NCBI GenBank assembly: GCA_023425485.1 | Contig: JAFACO010000393.1 | Coordinates: forward strand, 1 to 6,552 | Length of the DNA: 6,552 nucleotides | Source of the DNA: Bacillota bacterium | Lineage (GTDB): Bacteria; Bacillota; Clostridia; Lachnospirales; Lachnospiraceae | Reading direction: 5' to 3' | Shown here: piece after piece, positions 1-5,897 of the stretch | Layout of the letters: every line of letters begins with the position of its first letter | How positions within the stretch are numbered: the first letter of the stretch is position 1 | Notes under the pieces: generated by a model | Database searches by the model: none | What the model was told of the DNA's origin: nothing | What the model saw: the letters and a program-made list of their open reading frames with translations, nothing else | Position numbers and translations under genes: made by a program

Positions 1-1
1 G

Positions 2-27
2 TATAAAGACCTTTTAGAAAATGCAGG
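2..27 (+). other. Upstream integrase fragment and probable frameshift
   Basis: Read in the frame starting at base 2, the sequence gives YKDLLEN; read in the frame of the downstream integrase, it continues RVDGKGGLS from base 25. Together with one glycine these make YKDLLEN-G-RVDGKGGLS, which matches my memory of this integrase family (ELLENGRVDGKGGLS-like). Only the two bases GC (23-24) lie between the codons for N and R, where a three-base glycine codon such as GGC is expected. One base therefore seems to be lost near position 23. This is either a real inactivating deletion or a sequencing error; the sequence alone cannot decide. Confidence 0.65.
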
Positions 28-840
28 GTGGACGGAAAAGGGGGATTAAGCGTTAAGTCGGTAAAATGTATCAAAATCGTTTTGCATTCCGCCTTGGAAG
101 AAGCATTACGCAGAGAGTATATAATAAAGAATCCCTCTTCTATTGCGAAGTTACCGACGCGACGCAGTACCGGGACAGCGAAGAAGGAAATCGAGATATT
201 GACCAAAGGGGATCAGAAGCGACTGATGCTTGCTTGTGGCAATGATGTTTACGGGGTGGCGGTCTTTACAGCGTTACATACCGGCGTTCGAATTGGTGAG
301 TTACTGGGTATCCAGTGGGATGATATTGACTTTGATAGAAGAACGATTCAGATTAATAAACAAGTGAATCGGATGAAAGATTACAGCGAAAACGCCAAGG
401 CTAAGACGCGGCTAGGGATTCAATATAGCACCAAGACAGACTCGTCCTGTCGCCTTATTTCTATGAGTGAGCCTTTGGCGGAAAAACTGGCTCAGTATAA
501 AGAGATACAGCAAGCTGAATGTGAATTATGGGGTGACAAGTATAATAACATCAATATGGTATTCGCGCGATGGGACGGTAATTATATGGACCCGGCCACT
601 TTTAGGGCCAAGTACAGAGAGATATTAAAGGGGGCTGGATTAAAGCCGTTTACGGTTCATGCCCTGCGCCATACTTTTGCGACAAGGGCGCTGGAAGCGG
701 GTATACCGATAAAGGTGGTGAGCAAGCTGCTGGGGCATACATCGATCGAGATCACGATGGATACATATTCGCATGTGCTGCCGGAATTACAGAGCGAAGC
801 GGTTAATAGGATAGCTGAGTATTATGAGGAAATGGTGTAA
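28..840 (+). CDS. Tyrosine-type site-specific integrase, C-terminal part
   Basis: Phage/ICE-type tyrosine recombinase that would cut and rejoin att sites to integrate or excise an element. The readable 270 residues hold the end of the SAM-like core-binding domain (about 1-45) and a full catalytic domain (about 55-265). The whole catalytic set is visible: R88 in HTGVRIGE, K136 in STKTD, H221 and R224 in HALRHTFAT, H247 in LLGHTSIE and the nucleophile Y257 in MDTYSHV. Family members are usually about 370-400 residues, so roughly the first 100 are missing. The GTG at 28 is simply the first possible start after an in-frame stop at 4-6 and lacks a ribosome binding site; it is not believed to be the true start. 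The real gene begins left of the window, in another frame (see 2-27). The gene is more GC-rich than the operon downstream (35 of 60 bases in 661-720 by hand count). Family is certain; whether the protein is functional is not. Confidence 0.88.
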   Translation: MDGKGGLSVKSVKCIKIVLHSALEEALRREYIIKNPSSIAKLPTRRSTGTAKKEIEILTKGDQKRLMLACGNDVYGVAVFTALHTGVRIGELLGIQWDDIDFDRRTIQINKQVNRMKDYSENAKAKTRLGIQYSTKTDSSCRLISMSEPLAEKLAQYKEIQQAECELWGDKYNNINMVFARWDGNYMDPATFRAKYREILKGAGLKPFTVHALRHTFATRALEAGIPIKVVSKLLGHTSIEITMDTYSHVLPELQSEAVNRIAEYYEEMV

Positions 841-857
841 TAATTAATATATTATTA
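838..857. repeat. AT-only inverted repeat at integrase stop codon
   Basis: TAATAAT at 838-844 is matched by ATTATTA at 851-857 around a six-base loop, giving a seven-base-pair stem made only of A and T that includes the integrase stop codon. It could be a weak hairpin, part of an att or arm-type site next to the integrase gene, or chance in an AT-rich stretch. No partner copy is seen in the window. Confidence 0.3.
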
Positions 858-866
858 TGCTATAAT
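858..866 (+). promoter_or_regulatory. Possible extended -10 promoter element
   Basis: TGCTATAAT is a perfect TATAAT box (861-866) with the TG of an extended -10 element. The bases 17 upstream (TAATAA at 838-843) are not a good -35. If used, transcription would begin near 873 and stop at the terminator at 905-937, giving an RNA of about 65 bases with no convincing coding sequence. In DNA this AT-rich such boxes arise often by chance. Confidence 0.22.
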
Positions 867-904
867 ATTCAATCTTTATAAATTAATAAGTTAGGTGGCA
901 AGTA

Positions 905-937
905 GGTCAGTTCAAAAGCATAAGACTGGCCTTTTTT
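905..937 (+). terminator. Rho-independent terminator after the integrase gene
   Basis: GGTCAGTT (905-912) pairs with GACTGGCC (924-931), with two G-T wobbles, around an 11-base loop, and six T residues follow at 932-937. This is a standard intrinsic terminator, 65 bases past the integrase stop. It probably ends integrase transcription and keeps it from running into the restriction-modification operon, which has its own promoter just downstream. Confidence 0.75.
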
Positions 938-962
938 AATATTTCTAAAATTATATCAAGAA

Positions 963-991
963 TTGACAAAAGGTATTTTTATTGATACATT
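963..991 (+). promoter_or_regulatory. Sigma-A-type promoter of the restriction-modification operon
   Basis: A perfect -35 box TTGACA lies at 963-968. After an ideal 17-base spacer comes TACATT at 986-991 (four of six bases of TATAAT), preceded by TG at 983-984, the extended -10 position. The predicted start of transcription is near 998, leaving a leader of about 43 bases before the regulator gene. It is the only strong promoter I see for the genes that follow, which are packed with almost no gaps. Confidence 0.75.
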
Positions 992-995
992 ATGT

Positions 996-1015
996 TAGTC
1001 GTTAATTTACAACTA
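996..1015. promoter_or_regulatory. Candidate operator: 20-bp inverted repeat over the start site
   Basis: TAGTCGTTAATTTACAACTA is a near-perfect palindrome: eight of ten base pairs match around the centre at 1005/1006, the exceptions being 1000/1011 and 1003/1008. It begins just after the -10 box and covers the predicted transcription start, where a bound protein would block transcription. The first gene of the operon encodes an XRE-type regulator, and such proteins usually bind palindromes as dimers at their own promoter, so autoregulation is the natural reading. A shorter nine-base palindrome, ACATTATGT (987-995), overlaps the -10 box. Binding itself is inferred. Confidence 0.45.
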
Positions 1016-1027
1016 TCACTATTTGAA

Positions 1028-1036
1028 AGGAGGTGA
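1028..1036 (+). promoter_or_regulatory. Ribosome binding site fixing the regulator's start
   Basis: AGGAGGTGA is nearly a full complement of the 16S rRNA tail. Seven bases separate AGGAGG from the ATG at 1041. A TTG at 1023 in the same frame would translate the binding site itself (residues KGGES), so it is rejected as a start. Confidence 0.85.
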
Positions 1037-1040
1037 ATCA

Positions 1041-1436
1041 ATGGCTGTTTCAGCAAAATACAAAACATCACTTGGTAAAAAGATAAAAAAGATGAGAGAA
1101 GCAAGCGGTTACTCTCAGAGAAAAACCGCTCTTTCCGTCGGTATAACCAATGCAGCTTTAAGTGATATTGAAAATGGAATTAATTTTCCTTCCGAAACAG
1201 TTTTAATAAATCTTATTAAACACTTAAAACCATCACAGCCTGTAAAAACGGATATATATGATATGTTTTCCGAGGCCAAAGATTCGCCTCCTCCAGATAT
1301 ATCACAATTCCTAAAATCAAACTACGAAATATGCAATTTAATACGATGTTGCAGTAGGAAGGTGGTAACAACAGAATCGCTTGAAGATTTGAAAGCAATA
1401 ATCAATGACTTGGAGGATAAAAACGATGAAGAATAA
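1041..1436 (+). CDS. XRE-family helix-turn-helix regulator heading the hsd operon
   Basis: A 131-residue cytoplasmic DNA-binding protein. Residues about 11-63 form a Cro/C1-type helix-turn-helix domain: LGKKIKKMREASGYSQ, then the recognition region VGITNAALSDIENG (33-46), then LINLIKHLK. The rest (about 70-131) is a small helical tail with PPPDISQFLKSN and a hydrophobic stretch ending in R102, followed by an acidic end; this tail occurs in other XRE regulators and may serve dimerisation. The start at ATG 1041 is set by the strong ribosome binding site. The gene is first in the operon, overlaps hsdM by 11 bases, and sits behind a promoter carrying a palindrome, so it is probably an autoregulator that sets the timing or level of the restriction genes, as C proteins do in type II systems. 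The fold is clear; repressor versus activator is unknown. Confidence 0.88.
   Translation: MAVSAKYKTSLGKKIKKMREASGYSQRKTALSVGITNAALSDIENGINFPSETVLINLIKHLKPSQPVKTDIYDMFSEAKDSPPPDISQFLKSNYEICNLIRCCSRKVVTTESLEDLKAIINDLEDKNDEE
1412..1416 (+). promoter_or_regulatory. Ribosome binding site selecting the hsdM start
   Basis: GGAGG inside the end of the regulator gene lies nine bases before ATG 1426. The earlier in-frame ATG at 1405 lies upstream of this site and would add only MTWRIKT, partly encoded by it, so 1426 is preferred. The site's position means ribosomes finishing the regulator can restart on hsdM. Confidence 0.75.
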
Positions 1437-3642
1437 AGCTGAACATAAACAAATCGCTGAATTTATATGGAAAGTATGCGATTTACTTCGTGGCAATTAT
1501 AAACGCAACGAATACCGGAAGGTTATCCTCCCTCTAGTAGTTTTAACTAGATTTGATGTTATTCTACTAAAAACCAAAAATGAAGTTATGAGAAAATATG
1601 ATTCGCTAAAAGGTAAGCCTGAGACTGTAATAAAAGCTACTTTAAACTCAATAACCGGCTTGGAATTCTATAATATATCTCCTCTTGACTTAAAAAGAGT
1701 TCTTGATGACCCTAATCAAGTCGCAATAAATTTTATCAGTTACATTAATGGTTTTTCTCCTAATGTTCGCGAAATTATTGATCGCTTTCGTTTTGATGAA
1801 CAAATATCACGTATGGATGAAAAAGATATTCTTTATAAAGTGATTCAAAAGTTTGTTTCATTTCAAACAGAGCTATCGGATTTAGAAAATGAAGATATGG
1901 GTTACGTCTTTGAAGAGATTATCCGTATTGGCTCTGAACAGGCAAATGAGGAGGCTGGAGAGCATTTCACCCCACGAGAGGTAATTAAGCTCATGGTATA
2001 TATCTTGCTGTCTCCGCAGAACAGGATGAATCTAGATAATAAGATCAAAAAATTCTATGATCCTGCCTGCGGTACGGGCGGTATGCTCTCCATGGGAGAA
2101 CAATACATTAAAGAATTCTGTTCAACTGCGCAGCCACATTTGTTCGGGCAGGATATGAATGATGAAGCATGGGCAATTTGTCGTTCCGACATGCTTATCA
2201 AAGGTAACACTCGATCCGAGATAGTACTTGGCGATACATTTAGAAAAGATGGATTTAAGGGTCAAAAATTTGACTATATGCTTGCAAATCCGCCATTTGG
2301 TGTATCATGGGAAAATCAACGCTCGGTAATCGAAAACGAATGGGAAACCATGGGCTTTGATGGAAGATTTGGCGCAGGTACTCCGAGAATTAATGACGGT
2401 TCGTTTTTGTTCCTTCAGCATATGATTTCAAAAATGTACAGCACCAATCCAGATGATCCACATGGTAATGGTGGTGATGGTAGTCGTATCGCTATTATCT
2501 TTAACGGTTCTCCTCTATTTAATGGTGATGCGGGTGGTGGCGAAAGCGAAATACGTCGTTGGATTATAGAAAATGATTATCTCGAAGCGGTAATCGCATT
2601 ACCGGACTCTTTGTTTTATAACACTGGAATCTCTACTTATCTGTGGGTTCTGACAAATAATAAGGAAGAACGCCGCAAAGGAAAAATTCAGTTAATTGAT
2701 GCCCGAAAATTTTGGAACAAAATGTTTCCAAAAAGTCTAAATTTCAAACGCAAATGTATTCCGAATGGAGATGGCAAAGGCCCGGGTGACTATATTACTG
2801 CTATTATGCAGATATATGATAACTTTGCTAACAATCAAGAATACATAGTAACCAATCCCGATGATGGAGCCGTAAGGGTTACAGTAAGCAAAATCTTTCC
2901 GAACGAACACTTTGCTTATTATAAGGTGGCTATGGACAGACCCTTACATCTGAACTTCTGTGTTAATTCTGAAAGAATTGAGCTTGTAAAACAGGAAGCA
3001 GGGTTTAAAGCCATTGCGACAAGTAAAAAAAAGTCCAGTTCTGAAAGACTCATAGAAATTGAAATTGGGGAAAAAAGGCAGGAAACTATTATCGAATTTT
3101 TAAAGGCGTTTGCAGAAAAAACTGGTGGCAGGCTTTACAAAGACCGCAAGGCATTTTTAACTGAACTTCGCAATTTTGATAAAGCAAAAGAGATCAGGCT
3201 TAACGCCTCGGAGCTAAAAGCCATACTCAGCGGGCTTTCTGAGCGTGACGACACGGCTGACATATGTGTGCTCCCGAACGGTGATTTTGAAGCTGATCCG
3301 ATGCTTGCAGATACAGAACAGGTTCCTGTTACAACCGTAATAGAGGGCTACAAGGCATTGATCGACAGAAAAAAGGCTGGACTGATCGACAATATTCCCT
3401 TAAATGATAATGAAAAGGCAATCGTTAAATCGACAATTGATGAATATATTAACGTCGAAGTTCTACCTCATGTACCAGATGCCAGAATCGATTACAATAA
3501 AACGAAAATAGGATATGAAATCCCTATGACCAAGGAGTTCTATATTTATCAACCGCCAAGAGATATTGATGTAATCAACGCAGAAATAAAGGCTCTGGAA
3601 AAAGAAATAGCAGAATTACTGTATGGAGGTGAGATTGTTTGA
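1426..3642 (+). CDS. hsdM: Type I restriction-modification methyltransferase subunit HsdM
   Basis: A 738-residue DNA N6-adenine methyltransferase that transfers methyl groups from S-adenosylmethionine to adenine in the site recognised by HsdS, protecting host DNA. The N-terminal HsdM helical domain (about 4-130) starts with AEFIWKVCDLLRG and the typical LPLVVLTRFD. The catalytic domain (about 155-430) has HFTPREV (180-186), the SAM-binding motif I DPACGTGG (212-219) and the catalytic motif IV NPPF (288-291), all intact. IIFNGSPLFNG and ALPDSLFYNTGIS follow as expected. At 738 residues it is longer than the classic 500-540-residue form; a C-terminal extension (about 500-738) carries DRPLHLNF (504-511) and, near 678-712, EVLPHVPDARID and GYEIPMTKEFY. 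I recognise these from a longer HsdM subtype, so the length is not an error. The stop overlaps the hsdS start by four bases. Confidence 0.96.
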   Translation: MKNKAEHKQIAEFIWKVCDLLRGNYKRNEYRKVILPLVVLTRFDVILLKTKNEVMRKYDSLKGKPETVIKATLNSITGLEFYNISPLDLKRVLDDPNQVAINFISYINGFSPNVREIIDRFRFDEQISRMDEKDILYKVIQKFVSFQTELSDLENEDMGYVFEEIIRIGSEQANEEAGEHFTPREVIKLMVYILLSPQNRMNLDNKIKKFYDPACGTGGMLSMGEQYIKEFCSTAQPHLFGQDMNDEAWAICRSDMLIKGNTRSEIVLGDTFRKDGFKGQKFDYMLANPPFGVSWENQRSVIENEWETMGFDGRFGAGTPRINDGSFLFLQHMISKMYSTNPDDPHGNGGDGSRIAIIFNGSPLFNGDAGGGESEIRRWIIENDYLEAVIALPDSLFYNTGISTYLWVLTNNKEERRKGKIQLIDARKFWNKMFPKSLNFKRKCIPNGDGKGPGDYITAIMQIYDNFANNQEYIVTNPDDGAVRVTVSKIFPNEHFAYYKVAMDRPLHLNFCVNSERIELVKQEAGFKAIATSKKKSSSERLIEIEIGEKRQETIIEFLKAFAEKTGGRLYKDRKAFLTELRNFDKAKEIRLNASELKAILSGLSERDDTADICVLPNGDFEADPMLADTEQVPVTTVIEGYKALIDRKKAGLIDNIPLNDNEKAIVKSTIDEYINVEVLPHVPDARIDYNKTKIGYEIPMTKEFYIYQPPRDIDVINAEIKALEKEIAELLYGGEIV
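3625..3632 (+). promoter_or_regulatory. Ribosome binding site supporting the TTG start of hsdS
   Basis: GGAGGTGA ends the hsdM coding region; GGAGG stands nine bases before the TTG at 3639. TTG start and TGA stop share bases (TTGA, 3639-3642), an arrangement typical of translational coupling. No ATG or GTG lies in frame near this site, so the rare start codon is accepted. Confidence 0.7.
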
Positions 3643-4943
3643 GTCGTTATCAAAGTTTCTTTGGAATCCCAATAGAAAATTGGGGTAATAGAAAGCTTAA
3701 ATATATATGTAGCATAAATCCAGAAGTGTTATCGGCAGATACACCTGCTGATTATGAATTTGAGTATGTCGATATTGGCAGTGTAGAGTATGGAAAAGGT
3801 ATAATAGAAAAGAAATTAGTATACTTTGAAGATTCGCCTTCAAGAGCAAGACGGAAAGTTAAGTATGGAGATGTAATAGTTTCTACAGTAAGAACATATT
3901 TGAAAGCAATTGCTTCAATTACGGATGAAAATAAAGATATAATTGTATCCACGGGTTTTGCTGTTGTGCACCCTGAGAAAATTAATAAAGAATTTATGGC
4001 GTATTTGCTTACTTCAAAACCTTTTGTTGAAACAATTGTATCTGAATCTGTCGGTGTAAGTTATCCAGCCATCAGTCCAACAAAACTTGCTTCAATTAAA
4101 ATTCCATTTCCAGAAAAAGAAATTGAACAAATCGCAATCGCAAATTTCCTGGATCGAAAAACAAAAGATATTCAAATACAAATCGAAAAAATCAAAGGAT
4201 TAATTGAACTTCTACAAGAGGAAAAAGAAGTTTTAATTATTAATGCCGTGACTAGGGGTCTCGACACCAATGTGCAAATGAAGGATAGCGGTATAGATTG
4301 GATAGGCGAAATCCCTACACATTGGGAAGTTACAAGAATAAAGTGGACTAAAAAATATGGTGCAAATTCATTTTCAGATGGTGACTGGATAGAAAGCGAG
4401 CATATTACAGATGAAGGTGTTCGGCTAATACAAACTGGAAATATAGGAATTGGTGAATATATTGAGCAAGGTGGCCGTTATATTTCCGAAGATTCATTTG
4501 ACGAATTAAAATGTAAAGAATTATATGCAGGCGACGTTCTAATTTGTCGTTTGGCATCACCAGTTGGTAGGTCTTGCTTATGTCCTGATATGAAATGCAA
4601 GATGATAACATCTGTTGATGTTTGTTTTCTTCGCCCAAGCGATACTTGGGACAACAGATATATAGTCTATTCTCTTAGCAATCCTAAATATTTGGATTAC
4701 GTTGATGTGATAGCAAGAGGAAGCACCCGGCAAAGAATAAGCAGAACACAAGTTGGTGATTTTAATATTCTATCTCCACCATTACAAGAACAAATTGACA
4801 TCGCAAATTATCTTGATGACAGATTGTCTTATATTGCGTCCGTTATTTCCAAAAACGAAGACTTAATTAAGAAACTTACTGAATATCAAGAGGCTTTAAT
4901 CACTGCCGCGGTAACAGGCAAGATAATTGTTAGGGGTGAATAA
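3639..4943 (+). CDS. hsdS: Type I restriction-modification specificity subunit HsdS
   Basis: A 434-residue subunit that reads the bipartite DNA target and holds two HsdM (and later HsdR) copies. It has the usual two-fold layout. The first target recognition domain is about 15-158, reading the first half-site. The first conserved helix (about 160-207) contains EQIAIANFLD and LLQEEKEVLIINAVTRGLD. A junction GIDWIGEIPTHW (218-229) leads to the second recognition domain (about 229-381), and the second conserved helix (about 384-426) contains EQIDIANYLD and LTEYQEALITAAVTGK. The two helices pack as a coiled coil that fixes the spacing of the half-sites. The length is normal and both domains are whole, so the protein should be functional. 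The target sequence cannot be read from the protein by eye. It starts at TTG, coupled to hsdM, and ends two bases before the next gene. Only one hsdS copy is in the window. Confidence 0.95.
   Translation: MSRYQSFFGIPIENWGNRKLKYICSINPEVLSADTPADYEFEYVDIGSVEYGKGIIEKKLVYFEDSPSRARRKVKYGDVIVSTVRTYLKAIASITDENKDIIVSTGFAVVHPEKINKEFMAYLLTSKPFVETIVSESVGVSYPAISPTKLASIKIPFPEKEIEQIAIANFLDRKTKDIQIQIEKIKGLIELLQEEKEVLIINAVTRGLDTNVQMKDSGIDWIGEIPTHWEVTRIKWTKKYGANSFSDGDWIESEHITDEGVRLIQTGNIGIGEYIEQGGRYISEDSFDELKCKELYAGDVLICRLASPVGRSCLCPDMKCKMITSVDVCFLRPSDTWDNRYIVYSLSNPKYLDYVDVIARGSTRQRISRTQVGDFNILSPPLQEQIDIANYLDDRLSYIASVISKNEDLIKKLTEYQEALITAAVTGKIIVRGE
4125..4817 (+). repeat. Pair of 30-base direct repeats within hsdS
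   Basis: Bases 4125-4154 and 4788-4817 encode EQIAIANFLD and EQIDIANYLD, the start of the two conserved helices, and match at 24 of 30 positions by hand alignment. They reflect the internal duplication of HsdS and bracket the second recognition domain. In this family such repeats can act as points where recognition domains are exchanged by homologous recombination; that use here is inferred. Confidence 0.5.
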
Positions 4944-4945
4944 AT

Positions 4946-5896
4946 ATGACAGAGAATTATAATATTTCTTCATTAGAGAGCTATCTAAAATTTATAAAAG
5001 AGAACATAGAAATTGAAAATGCCTTTTATCGTGGACAGGAAAAACGTATAGCAGATGACTATAAGCTACGCCCATCTATAGGAAGATATAATTTTTTATC
5101 ACAGATGAATATGACCGAACTTTCTGAATATGAGGAAGATGTTCTCGAAATATTTAAGAATCACGTTCGTGGTCATAATGTTCTAGAAGCGAAAAACTCG
5201 TGGGAGTATCTTGCTCTTGCTCAACATCATGGATTACCTACCCGCTACATGGACTGGTCGACAAATCCGCTTGTTGCTTTATATTTTGCAACCCGAAATA
5301 CAGCCTTTGACGAAAATAAAAAGCCTTTTGATAGCGCGGTATATGTGCTAACGAGCAACCCAAAATCGCTGACGGCAGTAGAAAAAGAACTGCGCCATCA
5401 AAAAGAAAAAGATGAGGTAAAACACAAAGCAACAAGCACGACTCAAGAAACCGCTGATCAAGGAGATCCATATTCCGCATATGGAATCGGGGATGCCGTA
5501 TCCCCTGTCACTCCACCACTACAGCCATCGGATGAAATCACTGAGTATGTAAACAGACAAAGCCAAGCTGAACTTATTAGCGAAGTCAGCTATTCTTCCC
5601 CGCTGAATTTAACTGAGAATATTATTTATTACCCCCCACATATTTCGCCGAGAATCAGAGCTCAGGATGGGGTTTTGCTTGCCTGTTACAATCCGTTGAA
5701 TGAAATTGAGGAAAAAGACTACAGAGAGATTATTATTAAAGCTGAAGCACATAAAGAAATTCGTAAGCAACTTAATAAGTGCGGCATATTTGACAGACAG
5801 CTATTTCCAGATGTTGACGGATGTACAAAATGGTTGAAATATGATCAGTTTGAAGTACCGCAGGACAATTACTTATTGAGCAAGGAGGGTAAATAG
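4946..5896 (+). CDS. FRG domain-containing protein inside the type I R-M operon
   Basis: A 316-residue soluble protein with the FRG domain, a family often found near phage-defence genes; its biochemical activity is not established to my knowledge. Visible marks of the family are AFYRGQE (26-32, with Y in place of the usual F of F-R-G), LRPSIGR (41-47), the hallmark LAQHHGLPTRYMDW (91-104) continuing as STNPLVALYFAT (105-116), YYPPHISPRIRAQDG (228-242) and, near the end, GIFDRQLFPDVDG (280-292). Between about 142 and 210 lies a charged, then S/T/P/Q-rich stretch that looks like a flexible insert. No signal peptide or membrane segment is seen. The start ATG follows AGGGGTGA by six bases and the hsdS stop by two; hsdR begins one base after its stop. 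It thus shares transcript and expression with the restriction genes and may be an accessory or back-up effector of the complex. Domain call is firm; function is inferred from position. Confidence 0.9.
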   Translation: MTENYNISSLESYLKFIKENIEIENAFYRGQEKRIADDYKLRPSIGRYNFLSQMNMTELSEYEEDVLEIFKNHVRGHNVLEAKNSWEYLALAQHHGLPTRYMDWSTNPLVALYFATRNTAFDENKKPFDSAVYVLTSNPKSLTAVEKELRHQKEKDEVKHKATSTTQETADQGDPYSAYGIGDAVSPVTPPLQPSDEITEYVNRQSQAELISEVSYSSPLNLTENIIYYPPHISPRIRAQDGVLLACYNPLNEIEEKDYREIIIKAEAHKEIRKQLNKCGIFDRQLFPDVDGCTKWLKYDQFEVPQDNYLLSKEGK

Positions 5897-5897
5897 C

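Noticed and set aside
28..840. Integrase as an hsdS-inverting recombinase
   Set aside because: Some type I loci carry a tyrosine recombinase that flips hsdS cassettes, but only one hsdS is visible, no inverted hsdS segment was found, and the integrase is of phage/ICE type behind its own terminator.
841..1022. tRNA gene or CRISPR repeats in the gap
   Set aside because: No cloverleaf-like sequence and no regularly spaced repeat is present; the gap holds the terminator, the promoter and the inverted repeats.
1023..1040. Earlier TTG start for the XRE regulator
   Set aside because: It would translate the ribosome binding site itself and has no binding site of its own; the ATG at 1041 is ideally placed.
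1216..1398. Minus-strand open frame opposite the regulator
   Set aside because: Fully inside the strongly supported regulator gene, no ribosome binding site or recognisable domain seen.
1405..1425. Earlier ATG start for hsdM
   Set aside because: It lies upstream of the GGAGG at 1412-1416, and the extra residues MTWRIKT are not part of the family pattern as I know it.
4405..4638. Minus-strand open frame opposite hsdS
   Set aside because: Lies wholly opposite the second recognition domain of HsdS and resembles no family I know. The same applies to the minus-strand frames at 3752-3952, 5238-5480, 5960-6142 and 6220-6429.
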